Positions 1 through 7,582 of a stretch of 64,000 nt of DNA are shown piece after piece. Both the position numbers and the translations under genes were made by a program. Source of the DNA: Phormidium sp. FACHB-1136 (GTDB lineage: Bacteria; Cyanobacteriota; Cyanobacteriia; Phormidesmidales; Phormidesmidaceae); contig NZ_JACJRS010000018.1 of the NCBI RefSeq assembly GCF_014697375.1, positions 1 to 64,000 of the forward strand. Direction: 5' to 3'. Each line of letters opens with the position of its first letter. The stretch's first letter is position 1. Below the pieces are notes generated by a model that saw only the letters and a list, made by a program, of their open reading frames with translations, was not told the origin of the DNA and made no database searches.

Positions 1-1
1 G

Positions 2-490
2 GAGGGGGTGTCCCTCTACACCGCTGTGGTTTGGTCAGTCAGCCTCAAGCGCCCCATCCGCTTGGCCTATCTGCTCAAGGAGCAAGGCGGGCGACGGAGC
101 TATGTCGTCTTGTTCTCCACGGATATCGACGGTGACCCCCTGGTGATCTATCAAGGCTACGCGGCGCGGTTTCAAATCGAATTTATCTTCCGCGATGTTC
201 GCCAATTCACCGGCTTAGCGGATTGCCAAGCCCGTTCTCCCGAAGCCCTCGATTCCCATGTCAACGCCAGTCTGATGGCCCTTAATTTGGCCAAAGCCGC
301 CCTGATATCCACGCAAGCTAAGAGTGAATCCGCTGAACCGCTCAGTTTCTCTATCGCCTCGTTCAAACGGCAGGCCCTGAATGCCCATCTTCTCGACCTA
401 TTTACAGCCACGTTTGCTCTGGAGCCAACTTTGATTCAATCCCATCCCAACTACCAGACCCTCCTGAACTACGGGGTTATCGCCGCATAG
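2..490 (+). CDS. IS4-type DDE transposase, C-terminal part (cut by window edge)
   Basis: The reading frame is already open at the first base, so the 5' end lies outside the window; about 162 codons are visible. The stretch YAARFQIEFIFRD carries the Y-x2-R-x3-E arrangement of the catalytic glutamate region of IS4-family DDE transposases. It is followed by FTGLADCQAR and a helical tail with NASLMALNLAKAALI, as in cyanobacterial IS4-like elements. It would cut and join element ends. I saw no clear terminal inverted repeat in the bases after the stop, so the right end of the element is not fixed. Whether the copy is intact cannot be judged. The family call is good; the exact IS group is uncertain. 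Confidence 0.8.
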   Translation, partial: EGVSLYTAVVWSVSLKRPIRLAYLLKEQGGRRSYVVLFSTDIDGDPLVIYQGYAARFQIEFIFRDVRQFTGLADCQARSPEALDSHVNASLMALNLAKAALISTQAKSESAEPLSFSIASFKRQALNAHLLDLFTATFALEPTLIQSHPNYQTLLNYGVIAA

Positions 491-550
491 ACTGGGATCA
501 CAGCCTCCTAAATCTGTCCGGAGTGTTGTTGGAGTGAAGATTACTTCAAC

Positions 551-808
551 ATGGAAGTGCAAGCCTACGTTACGGTGAAGCCCCAGGCCACGGGAGACTT
601 TCAATTCGGCTTGGTGTCTGGAGGCTTGGATGGCGAATTTAGCCGCAGCGGCGACACCGAACGGTTCGACTTTACCTGGGAGGGCAATGATGAATGCGAC
701 GAAGCCTCTGGCAGTGGTTGGATGATCCTGAAATCGCCGGATGAGGTGGAAGGAAGCATCAAACTCCATGGGGGAGATCGATCTGCCTTTGCGGCCCGCA
801 GAGCCTAG
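551..808 (+). CDS. small conserved hypothetical protein (85 aa)
   Basis: An 85-residue soluble protein without signal peptide or membrane segment. The core FDFTWEGNDECDEASGSGW, followed by an alternating hydrophobic/charged stretch ending in a basic tail, looks like a small beta-rich protein. I recall similar short cyanobacterial hypotheticals but cannot name a domain. The ATG at 551 follows a GGAG-containing stretch at some distance. The gene sits between the transposase end and a dispersed repeat that begins at its stop codon, so its surroundings are unstable. It could be a remnant of a longer gene. No function is proposed. Confidence 0.55.
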   Translation: MEVQAYVTVKPQATGDFQFGLVSGGLDGEFSRSGDTERFDFTWEGNDECDEASGSGWMILKSPDEVEGSIKLHGGDRSAFAARRA

Positions 809-811
809 GGA

Positions 812-872
812 CCGTAGGGGCGAGGTTTCCTCGTACGCTGATACCGAGGAGAAGCAAGCCGGATTTCGTATC
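812..872 (-). repeat. dispersed repeat B, copy 1
   Basis: Read on the minus strand this segment runs from ATCCGGCTTGCTTCTCC through GGTATCAGCG to ACGAGGAAACCTCGCCCCTA. Closely similar sequence occurs on the plus strand at 11425-11484, and its first half again at 56588-56636. The right part contains a small hairpin (GAGGAAACCTC). It lies directly after the stop of the small gene at 551-808 and before the 3' end of the Uma2 gene. Confidence 0.6.
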
Positions 873-880
873 ATTTGGCC

Positions 881-1654
881 CTAGTCGGGGTCTATTCCCA
901 AGGCGCGTAGGCGAGCGGCGAGTTCCTCCGCTCGTTGGCGGGCGGCATCCCGTTCCTGCTGGGCGGCATCCCGTTCCTGTTGAATCAGCTCATTTTCCTC
1001 TTGCAGGGCTTCGCGCAGGCGTTCTAGCTCGTAGCGGCTGAGCAGTTTTGCCCCGGTTTGCGGGTCATAAAACCGGAGGGCCTGGGCCGCTGGGGCCAAG
1101 CCGAGTTCGGGGTAGGGGGGATGGAGTTGCAGGTCTAGCCCCAAGACTTGGCTGTGGATGAAGGGAATTCCGGTGGGGTTGGTGGCTAGGGGCAGGGGTT
1201 GGTAGGTACCCTCCACCAGCCGCGCCCCTTGCAGTTGGGGTTTGAGATAGTCGGCGGTGGGGTCGTACTGAAAGTATTCTTCAACGCCTAGGCGGGCATA
1301 GAGGCGGGGTTTTTCCTCTTGATCCTGGCGTTTGGTGCTGCGGGAGGTAATTTCTAGGACAAAATTGGGCAGCTTGCCGCCTTCCTGCCAGGCTTTGTAG
1401 CTGCGGCGCTTGCGGTTGCTCACGCCAAAAATCACAAACACATCCGGCGAAAGAGACGCCTTGGGGTTGCCTTCTTCGTAGTAAACAAACAGGTTGCCAG
1501 ACACGTAGACATTGGGTCGCCCCTTGAAATACAGTTGCAGCACCTCAATGCAGTGCAGCAGATAATCGCGAGTGGCGTCGCTTTCGGTCATCGGTTGTCC
1601 ATCGGCATCGGGGTAGATGATGGGCGCGGCGGTGAGTCCGGTGGTCTCGGCCAT
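881..1654 (-). CDS. Uma2 family endonuclease (DUF820)
   Basis: A 257-residue protein with the PD-(D/E)xK-like fold of the Uma2/DUF820 family that is greatly expanded in cyanobacteria. Visible family features are SPDVFVIFGV around residue 70 and VLEITSRSTKRQDQEEKPRLY around residues 98-118, which supplies the E-x-T-S and K residues of the predicted active site, followed by GVEEYFQYDP. The C-terminus (about residues 210-257) is a charged coiled coil with a repeated QERDAAQQ/RDAARQ unit. The biological role of the family is not settled; many copies track with mobile DNA. It lies next to a transposase here. The start is supported by the ATG at 1654. Confidence 0.9.
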   Translation of the reverse strand: MAETTGLTAAPIIYPDADGQPMTESDATRDYLLHCIEVLQLYFKGRPNVYVSGNLFVYYEEGNPKASLSPDVFVIFGVSNRKRRSYKAWQEGGKLPNFVLEITSRSTKRQDQEEKPRLYARLGVEEYFQYDPTADYLKPQLQGARLVEGTYQPLPLATNPTGIPFIHSQVLGLDLQLHPPYPELGLAPAAQALRFYDPQTGAKLLSRYELERLREALQEENELIQQERDAAQQERDAARQRAEELAARLRALGIDPD

Positions 1655-1773
1655 GGGACGGCATCCTTAGCGGGGCGGCGTGATTTCTATTATGCCATTA
1701 CCACCCCTATGCCAATTGGCCCCAAACCCGCTAGAATGCCCATCAATACAGGCGTTCTGTAGGATCATGGGGT

Positions 1774-2961
1774 ATGCCAGTGAGTCCGGCCCACATCAAA
1801 GCGCTGCTTGACCAAAAGCGGGAGGCCTTTAGTACCTTTAACAAGGCTAAGTTTGAACTGCTCACCGCCTATCATCAGGCCTGGGCGGAGTTTTCGGCCC
1901 TGCCCTTGGCTCAGCAACAGCAGCGCTTAGGGACTGTCTCGGCGGCGGGAGCGCAACCCCTGGAGGTTTTCAAGGCGGCGAAGAAAGGGGTGATTCCCTT
2001 CTTTTTTGCGGAATCAACGTCGGCGACGGAGCGCTGGTCGAATCGGGAATCCAGCGCCCAGTGGGTGCAGACGGTGCTGTCGGATATTACGACCTTTGCG
2101 GTGGATGGCTCGCAGATTGCACCAGGGAAGGATTTGTCCATCCCCATTGCGCTGATTCAAATTGGCTGGTTTGAGAACCCCCACAGCAAAACCCGCCCCT
2201 ACCAAAAAGATGTGCGGGTAGACCTGCTGACCCCGAAGGATTTGGGGCCAAATCCGGCCCAGCCCGTGGAGCGGCGGGTGAATATTCGCCGCTTTCAAAT
2301 GGAAACGGAGCGACTGGTGGAGTACATCAACGCCTGCAAAGAACCAGAACGAACCCTGGTGTTTTTTGATGGCGCTTTGGTGGTCACCTTTGCCGAAGCC
2401 TTTGACCCCGACAGCCAAAAAGCCTACGTCCAGGCCATCCTAGAACTGTTGCGGGCCAGCGAACGGCGGCGAGTGCCCCTGGTGGGCTATGTGGACACCT
2501 CCTACGCCCACGACCTGACGACCATGCTGCACCACGGCTGCGGCCTAGAGGCCACCGAGGGCATCCACGACGCCCAACTTTTGGCACGGTTGATGGAGTG
2601 GGGGGATCGCATTCCCCTGTTCCGCTGCGACCGGGGCGGCATTCTTGACCAGTACGAGGAACAACGCAACCAAATCGCGTTTACCTACCTAAAAACCACA
2701 CGGGACGGCTACCCCGTGCGCCTCGAAATGCCGATTTGGATGTGGGACAGTGGCCAGATCACCCGCTACCTCAACTGGGTACGTGGCGAAGTGATTATCG
2801 GCGGCGGCTATCCCTACGGCATCGAAACCGCCGACCAAACCGCCGTTTTGCAAGGGCCAGACAAACACATTTTCTTCCGCGTCTTGCAAGACTGGGCTGA
2901 AAAGGAAGAAATCAACCTACGCCTCTCCCGCAAAATGGTGAGCAAACAGCGCCGACGGTAG
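1774..2961 (+). CDS. NurA domain nuclease-like protein
   Basis: A 395-residue protein of the NurA family, 5'-3' nucleases that act in DNA end processing and in archaea pair with the HerA translocase. The diagnostic first motif is FAVDGSQIAPGKD near residue 109, giving the metal-binding aspartate. A second acidic segment TLVFFDGALVVTF follows near residues 194-206, and the protein closes with GGGYPYGIETADQTAVL. An N-terminal helical region of about 90 residues precedes the nuclease fold. No herA-like ATPase is adjacent, so the partner, if any, is elsewhere. Cyanobacterial copies of this size are usually annotated only by domain. Confidence 0.85.
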   Translation: MPVSPAHIKALLDQKREAFSTFNKAKFELLTAYHQAWAEFSALPLAQQQQRLGTVSAAGAQPLEVFKAAKKGVIPFFFAESTSATERWSNRESSAQWVQTVLSDITTFAVDGSQIAPGKDLSIPIALIQIGWFENPHSKTRPYQKDVRVDLLTPKDLGPNPAQPVERRVNIRRFQMETERLVEYINACKEPERTLVFFDGALVVTFAEAFDPDSQKAYVQAILELLRASERRRVPLVGYVDTSYAHDLTTMLHHGCGLEATEGIHDAQLLARLMEWGDRIPLFRCDRGGILDQYEEQRNQIAFTYLKTTRDGYPVRLEMPIWMWDSGQITRYLNWVRGEVIIGGGYPYGIETADQTAVLQGPDKHIFFRVLQDWAEKEEINLRLSRKMVSKQRRR

Positions 2962-2998
2962 GCGGCAAATATCCTCCGTAGATCACAAAGTCCCCGCA

Positions 2999-3048
2999 GC
3001 CCTCACCCCCAGCCCCTCTCCCCCCTGGGCTACTAAGCACACACAAGT
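2999..3048 (+). repeat. dispersed repeat A, half copy
   Basis: The stretch begins CCCTCACCCCCAGCCCCTCT and continues with GGGCTACTAAGC and ACACAAGTC. The same order of blocks is seen at the left end of the repeats at 9398-9650 and 38739-38949. It fills the gap between the NurA gene and the convergent protease gene. Confidence 0.6.
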
Positions 3049-3087
3049 CATCAATGCTGACCTTGCCAGGGATTGATCCCCAGCTTC

Positions 3088-3127
3088 CCGGCGAGTGTTG
3101 GATTTTGTTTCGCTGCACCCAACTTAC
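3088..3127. repeat. short hairpin repeat of the GTTGGRTTTCGTT...ACCCAAC type
   Basis: GTTGGATTTTGTTTCGCTGCACCCAAC has short complementary ends (GTTGG/CCAAC) around a T-rich core. Sequences of this pattern are scattered in many cyanobacterial genomes, a point I know from general reading. It lies between two convergent genes, so it could also help end transcripts, but there is no clear T-run. Confidence 0.4.
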
Positions 3128-3178
3128 ATGGGCGATGGGTTAGGGCAACAGGCTATTGGCTGCATTCCTAGAGTATCC

Positions 3179-4693
3179 CTAGCCGCCGATGCCCAACCGT
3201 CCGGCGAGGCTAGGAGTGAGGGGCATCAACACCGCTAGGGCCAAAAACAGGGCCAGCAGACCGAGGGCGGCGCGGGCATCGTCAGGCTCGGTGATGTCGT
3301 CTAGACAGGGGCGCTCTAGGTTGCGCTGGAGAATGAGGATAATGGCGGCCCAGTAAAGCGCCAGGGGGTTGGCTAGGGTGACCAGGGCCAGCAGAATCAG
3401 GGTGATCACCGTGGTACGGCCAGCGGTTTTGCGGCCATAGACCGCTTGCACAATGCGGCCCCCATCCAACTGGCCAGCGGGCATCAGGTTGAGGGCGGTT
3501 ATCACCAGACCCAGCCAGCCAAAGATGGTGAGGGGATGCACATCCACCAAAGGCTCTTGGAGGGCAGAACCCAGCACCGCCTTGGCCAGGGTGCCCACCA
3601 GGACGGAACCTTGGAAAAACGTGGAGGGCAACTGAAACAGACTACCGGGATGGGACAGCACCAGTCCAGTAATCAGCATTCCCAAGGAGACCAAGCCCGC
3701 CGCCGCTGGCCCCGCTAGGGCAATATCAAACAACACGCTGCGGTTGGCCAAGAGAGACTCGAAGCGCGTCAGGCTGCCGAAGGAGCCAATCTGCCAGGTG
3801 GGCAGTAAAAAGGGCGGGCTGAGGCGCACCCCATAGCGATTAGCCAGCACCCAATGACCGATTTCGTGGCTCACCAGCACCACCACCAGCCCCAGCAAAA
3901 AGGGCAGCGCCGCCGTCCAGCGGGAAAATTCCTGCACCAGGTCGAACCCCTGGAGAATGGCTCCGGCTTCTAGGCTGGTGAACACCGTGGCGATGCCCAA
4001 CACCCCGGCAATGGCCCACTGGGCAGGGGTGGTTTTGGCGGGATCCATCGAGGCCGGAAGCACCACCACCGTCGGCTTTTTCTCTAGGCTTTCCACCAAA
4101 AACAGGCGATAGCGATCCTCCAGGCGTTCCGTCAGCAGGGCACTCAGGCGGGCCTGGGTCTCGGCGGGGTTGCCGCGCAGGTTGCCGCGAAAAATCGCCC
4201 CTTGGTCGTAGGGAATGGTTTCGGTACGGAAGTAGGTATCGATGCCGAAAATTCCCTCGATTTGCACCAAATCTTCGGCAGGAATCACCATTTTTGCCGT
4301 TTCATCGGCCTTAGCCGCCACCTTGGGTTCTACTGTATCCTCTGGCTGGATGATGGAAGGATCAGCGGTATCACCCGACTCAGAAGATTGAGCCGTATCA
4401 GCCTTGAGGGCCTGGGCGGCTCGTTCTGCCATCAGCGCCTCTTGGCCGAGGGTACGCAATCGACGACCGAGGTAGATGTAAATTCCGGTGGACACCAACA
4501 ATAACAGCAACACCCCTGCCAAGTTTACATAGATACCGAGGGCAAACAGGCCAAAAAACAGCAGCCACGGAGCCATCAAAACCACCGACTGCAACCAGGC
4601 CAAAATTCCGATGGTGCCGTAGGGCAGGGCGCGACGGTAGCCCCAAACCAAAATCGCAATCGCCGCCAGCAAAATTAACCCAGTAGTAGCCAT
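3179..4693 (-). CDS. site-2 protease family, M50 zinc metallopeptidase
   Basis: An intramembrane zinc protease of 504 residues if translation starts at the ATG at 4693, in front of ATTGLILLAAIAILVWGYRRA, a first membrane helix. An upstream in-frame start would add 34 residues of non-conserved sequence. The active-site helix carries HEIGHWVLANRYG (HExxH), and the third metal ligand lies in NLMPAGQLDGGR (NxxPxxxLDGG). Between the N-terminal helices and the catalytic core is a soluble region (about residues 100-260) with an acidic linker. This architecture is common in cyanobacteria and plant chloroplasts (EGY-like). The substrate is unknown. It is transcribed away from moaE. Confidence 0.92.
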   Translation of the reverse strand: MATTGLILLAAIAILVWGYRRALPYGTIGILAWLQSVVLMAPWLLFFGLFALGIYVNLAGVLLLLLVSTGIYIYLGRRLRTLGQEALMAERAAQALKADTAQSSESGDTADPSIIQPEDTVEPKVAAKADETAKMVIPAEDLVQIEGIFGIDTYFRTETIPYDQGAIFRGNLRGNPAETQARLSALLTERLEDRYRLFLVESLEKKPTVVVLPASMDPAKTTPAQWAIAGVLGIATVFTSLEAGAILQGFDLVQEFSRWTAALPFLLGLVVVLVSHEIGHWVLANRYGVRLSPPFLLPTWQIGSFGSLTRFESLLANRSVLFDIALAGPAAAGLVSLGMLITGLVLSHPGSLFQLPSTFFQGSVLVGTLAKAVLGSALQEPLVDVHPLTIFGWLGLVITALNLMPAGQLDGGRIVQAVYGRKTAGRTTVITLILLALVTLANPLALYWAAIILILQRNLERPCLDDITEPDDARAALGLLALFLALAVLMPLTPSLAGRLGIGG

Positions 4694-4827
4694 GGTGTGG
4701 TGTGGTGCCGTCCTTAAATACATCTCGGTGTAGGTATTTAGTCTACCGCGATAGGCCCAGCCGCGCAGACCGTCGCCCCCAGAGGAAAAGAGCACGGTAT
4801 CTTAGTCTCAGTAGAGTACGGTTTTCT

Positions 4828-5316
4828 ATGGTTGTTGCCTCCAATTCGGCCCCGATAACCTCAAATGCCAACGCCTTTCGCATCACCTTTGCCCCCCTCA
4901 GCCTAGAGGAGGTCTACGCCCTTGCGGATGATCCCGCCAATGGGGCCATCGTGGTGATGAGCGGCATGGTGCGCAACAACACCGATGGCTTCCCAGTGGT
5001 GGCTCTGGAATACCAAGCCTACGAACCCATGGCCCTAGAGGTGTTTCGCCAAATTGCCGACCAAATTCGCCACACCTGGCCCGACGCCACCCGGATCGTC
5101 ATCCACCACCGCACCGGAAAATTGACCGTGGGCGAAATCAGCGTCCTCGTCGCGGTTGGCTGCCCCCACCGTTCCGAAGCCTTCGCCGCCTGCCAGTTCG
5201 CCATCGATACCCTCAAGCACAATGCCCCGATCTGGAAAAAGGAGTGGTACCAAGGCCCAGACGGCACCCTTTCTAGCACCTGGGTCAGCATTGGAGCCTG
5301 CGAACAGAATGAGTGA
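4828..5316 (+). CDS. moaE: molybdopterin synthase catalytic subunit MoaE
   Basis: A 162-residue MoaE protein, the large subunit that transfers sulfur from MoaD thiocarboxylate to precursor Z during molybdenum cofactor synthesis. Family motifs are GAIVVMSGMVRNNTDG (about residues 41-56), ALEYQAYEPMA, VIHHRTGKLTVGE with the catalytic-region HR and K, and HRSEAFAAC, ending with the PIWKKEWY motif that carries the active lysines. The start used is the ATG before VVASNSAPITSN; the frame is open further upstream but that sequence overlaps the promoter region of the protease gene. No moaD or other moa gene is adjacent. Confidence 0.93.
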   Translation: MVVASNSAPITSNANAFRITFAPLSLEEVYALADDPANGAIVVMSGMVRNNTDGFPVVALEYQAYEPMALEVFRQIADQIRHTWPDATRIVIHHRTGKLTVGEISVLVAVGCPHRSEAFAACQFAIDTLKHNAPIWKKEWYQGPDGTLSSTWVSIGACEQNE

Positions 5317-5781
5317 TCCGCTGGTCATCACCGAAGGAGCGACAACTAACAGGACAACAAAGCTTAATCAGGCAATTCCTCGGTGAAACGATTGATCGCA
5401 TTGACCATGCCTTCAGAACAAGCCTTTAGCATAGTGGCACAAACATGGAGGTCGGCTAGCACCTGACTGAAGGATTCTTCGCCAGAATCGGGCTAGTCGA
5501 TGATCTAGATGGTGGCAAGCTGGTTGCCTGACAAAAGTTGTTCTGAGCGCCGAAAAGCCTTGCTGTACAGTAGTTTCGACGCTTGAGGGAATCAAGGGGG
5601 ATCCAGCGGTCTAAACTTATCTCAAATCCGACCCGTCTATCCTCGAGATCTATCTATCGGGCAAGGAGGCCTTACCCCTACAGTTTGTGGGGTTAGGAAT
5701 CGGGGGCTAAACTGACACCTATGGGATACGACCAGGTTGTCCCCCATTGTTCCGGCGTTCTCCAGGTCATATCAATTCACC
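5317..5781. other. intergenic region with a possible decayed gene end
   Basis: No intact gene is visible in these 465 bases. On the minus strand a 42-codon frame ends at 5364 and reads like a genuine C-terminus (VLADLHVCATMLKACSEGMV and onward to FTEELPD). Upstream in the same frame two stop codons (5493-5495 and 5505-5507) interrupt protein-like sequence. The rest, to the DUF2237 start, shows nothing I can name. Confidence 0.4.
5364..5590 (-). pseudogene. possible gene remnant, identity unknown
   Basis: Reading from about 5590 the frame gives KLLYSKAFRRSEQLLSGNQL, two stops within five codons, and then a clean run to TAA at 5364 with balanced composition (HVCATMLKACSEG, INRFTEELPD). Alternate frames here do not look like protein. 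The two stops suggest decay of the C-terminal part of a small gene. I do not recognise the family, and a chance open frame remains possible. Confidence 0.3.
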
Positions 5782-6189
5782 ATGTCTGACACCATGCCTA
5801 CCGCTAAATCCACCGCCAGCAACGTTCTAGGCTCTCCCCTCGACACCTGCTGCACCGCCCCCATGACTGGGTTCTACCGCGATGGCTGCTGCAACACCGG
5901 AGCCGGAGACATGGGTGCCCATGTGGTCTGTGCCGAAATGACGGCAGACTTCCTCGCCTATACCCAGGCCCAGGGCAACGACCTCTTGACCCCCATGCCC
6001 GCCTTCCAGTTTCCGGGCCTCAAGCCGGGGGATCGCTGGTGCCTCTGCGCCTCCCGCTGGAAGGAAGCCCTCGATGCCGGAGTCGCGCCCCCCGTTTGCC
6101 TAGAGGCCACCCACGCTTCGGCCCTGGAATATGTCTCTTTGGCGGAACTGCAACGCCACGCCCTGCCCTCGGATGCTGGATTGGCTTAA
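5782..6189 (+). CDS. DUF2237 family protein
   Basis: A 135-residue cytosolic protein of the DUF2237 family. The signature is NVLGSPLDTCCTAPMTGFYR followed by DGCCNTGAGDMGAHVVCAEM, then FLAYTQAQGNDLLTP, GLKPGDRWCLCASRW and PVCLEATHASALEYVSL; it is rich in conserved cysteines. The function of the family is not known to me. The start chosen is the ATG before SDTMPTAKST; an upstream in-frame start would add 15 unconserved residues. The gene stands alone, with the toxin-antitoxin remnant on the opposite strand downstream. Confidence 0.9.
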   Translation: MSDTMPTAKSTASNVLGSPLDTCCTAPMTGFYRDGCCNTGAGDMGAHVVCAEMTADFLAYTQAQGNDLLTPMPAFQFPGLKPGDRWCLCASRWKEALDAGVAPPVCLEATHASALEYVSLAELQRHALPSDAGLA

Positions 6190-6214
6190 TCTATGGACGA
6201 ACAGATCATAGGCT

Positions 6215-6559
6215 TTAGGTTGTAGCGGGACGGTTGACGCGAATGAGTCTTCCCTCTAGGGAGGGCAGGCCAAGAATAGCGTCATGAATGGCCTGGGCGA
6301 ACTGCTGCCGATTCGCGTACTCGGTACAGACAATAATTCCGGCATGGTGGTCTGTGGATCAGTGGAGCCGAATGAAGTCGCCTCGGTTAATGGTCAACAC
6401 AGTCCGATTTTGGCTAGTCGCAAAGGCTAAGACCTGATCATCGGGAATCCGTTGATTGGCCTGCCCAGCCGATTGTGCGGTGAGAACGTTGTGCCCTAGG
6501 TCAACAAGCAGGGCCGCGACCTTCGCCGGAAAGCCTTCATCTGCGTACAAATGCGCCAT
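6215..6559 (-). pseudogene. DUF5615 PIN-like toxin gene with in-frame TGA
   Basis: The minus strand encodes AHLYADEGFPAKVAALLVDL and NRTVLTINRGDFIRLH, the PIN-like nuclease core with the acidic residues D-E near the start and D in GDFIRLH. A TGA at 6359-6361 stops it at codon 67. The same frame then continues without interruption through DHHAGIIVCTEYANRQQFAQ to SLEGRLIRVNRPATT and a natural TAA at 6215, giving the usual length of about 114 codons. A single CGA-to-TGA change would explain it, because arginine commonly follows RLH in this family. The product is therefore a truncated, probably dead toxin unless the stop is read through. The antitoxin gene lies 2 bases upstream. Confidence 0.82.
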
Positions 6560-6561
6560 CC

Positions 6562-6891
6562 CTAGGCGGCCTCTTGGCGAGCTAAGGCTGCTTCAATTTC
6601 CTCGTGATGGGTCTCAGCATAGAGCCAAGCATTCACCAAGTCGGCGGCGGTTAGGGTGGGGTAATCTTCTAAAAGATAGGCTTCTGTGGCTCCTTGCTGT
6701 CGCAGGCTGACGAGGAGCCAAACCGGAATCCGGGTCTGTCGGATACAGGCATCTCCCCCCATGACCCCAGGCGTCCTCTCGATTCCACTCCAGCCGTTCC
6801 CCAAACTTGTCACCAAAAGCTGGATAGCCTGGGTCTTTTCATTCGGCGAGAGCGCCAGCAGTTGAGTCTGCAGATCCTTCAACATCACCAT
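6562..6891 (-). CDS. DUF433 antitoxin
   Basis: A 109-residue protein with the DUF433 domain: GIERTPGVMGGDACIRQTRI followed by PVWLLVSLRQQGATEAYLLE and DYPTLTAADLVNAWLYAETH. DUF433 proteins are the antitoxin partners of DUF5615 PIN-like toxins in cyanobacteria. An N-terminal helix (LKDLQTQLLALSPNEKTQAI) precedes the domain. The start is either the ATG at 6891 or that at 6885; longer readings add unlikely sequence. The coding sequence is intact although the toxin reading frame behind it carries a stop codon. Confidence 0.88.
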   Translation of the reverse strand: MVMLKDLQTQLLALSPNEKTQAIQLLVTSLGNGWSGIERTPGVMGGDACIRQTRIPVWLLVSLRQQGATEAYLLEDYPTLTAADLVNAWLYAETHHEEIEAALARQEAA

Positions 6892-6948
6892 GGGGAAAGC
6901 AAGAATGTCATGAACGATGGCTAGGTCGGCCAATCTTGAGGCGGGGAG

Positions 6949-7347
6949 CTATGGGGTTTGTGGCTCAGCAGAATCAGCCAAAAACTGGCGCAGACGCACC
7001 ATCACCAAACTTTGGCCCAGGCTAATGGGCAGGGCAGAAATCCCCTCCAGTTGGGCCTGCACCCAGCGATCCCCCCAGTACCACTCATGGAAGCCATCAA
7101 TGCCACCGGAGAGCACCAGGCGCAGGTGATTTTGGGAGAGTTCCTGAACTTCGTGGCGGATTTCCACAGGGCCGAAGTAGCTGTGGAAAACGAGGTGGGG
7201 TTGGAGGGTTTCGGGCAATCCAACCTCGAAGCGCTGGGGCCAAAGCCACTGCCGAAACTGATCGGGCTGGAGCAGGCAGGCCTGAATTTGCCCAGCGGCG
7301 GCATCAACTTCAATGCGGAGGCGGCTTTGCTGAAAGGTGCCAATCAT
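6949..7347 (-). CDS. conserved cyanobacterial protein, possible START-like fold
   Basis: A 132-residue protein starting at the ATG before IGTFQQSRLRIEVDA. The segments QACLLQPDQFRQWLWPQRFE, VFHSYFGPVEIRHEVQELS and LVLSGGIDGFHEWYWGDRWV followed by QAQLEGISALP resemble the alternating strands and terminal helix of SRPBCC/START-like proteins; this fold assignment is an inference. There is no signal peptide. Earlier in-frame starts run through a repeat tract (7456-7509) and are not believable. Such proteins are common single-copy hypotheticals in cyanobacteria as far as I recall. Confidence 0.75.
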   Translation of the reverse strand: MIGTFQQSRLRIEVDAAAGQIQACLLQPDQFRQWLWPQRFEVGLPETLQPHLVFHSYFGPVEIRHEVQELSQNHLRLVLSGGIDGFHEWYWGDRWVQAQLEGISALPISLGQSLVMVRLRQFLADSAEPQTP

Positions 7348-7455
7348 AAACCGTTGGGAAAAACCGCGACAACACCTCCCAGTATGCCAAAAGTCTATCC
7401 AAGCTTCAGCCAGACCCTTGGGGTGAGTGAAGTCCATCCCTACATTCAACCTGTT

Positions 7456-7509
7456 GGGCGAGGGCACCTCGCCCCTACCCGACTCCCGATTCTCGACTCC
7501 CGACTCCCC
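7456..7509. repeat. GCGAGGGCACCTCGC hairpin plus ACTCCCG heptamer tract
   Basis: GGGCGAGGGCACCTCGCCCCT forms a hairpin with arms GGGCGAGG/CCTCGCCC, and is followed by near-heptameric repeats of CGACTCC / GATTCTCGACTCC. The same pairing of an (A)CCTCGCCCCTACC block with a heptamer tract occurs inside priA at 44882-44947, and a related tract lies at 38992-39035. It lies just upstream of the ABC ATPase gene at 7583. Confidence 0.65.
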
Positions 7510-7582
7510 GTCACCCTGTCTGCCCACAGTGAACCCCTTGTTTGCTATAACTGTCCATTGATCCCACCGGATAGAGGCGTCC

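Noticed and set aside
5413-5595. 60-codon minus-strand frame after moaE
   Set aside because: Basic, cysteine/arginine-rich noise; the neighbouring frame gives a more protein-like but broken reading, which is listed instead.
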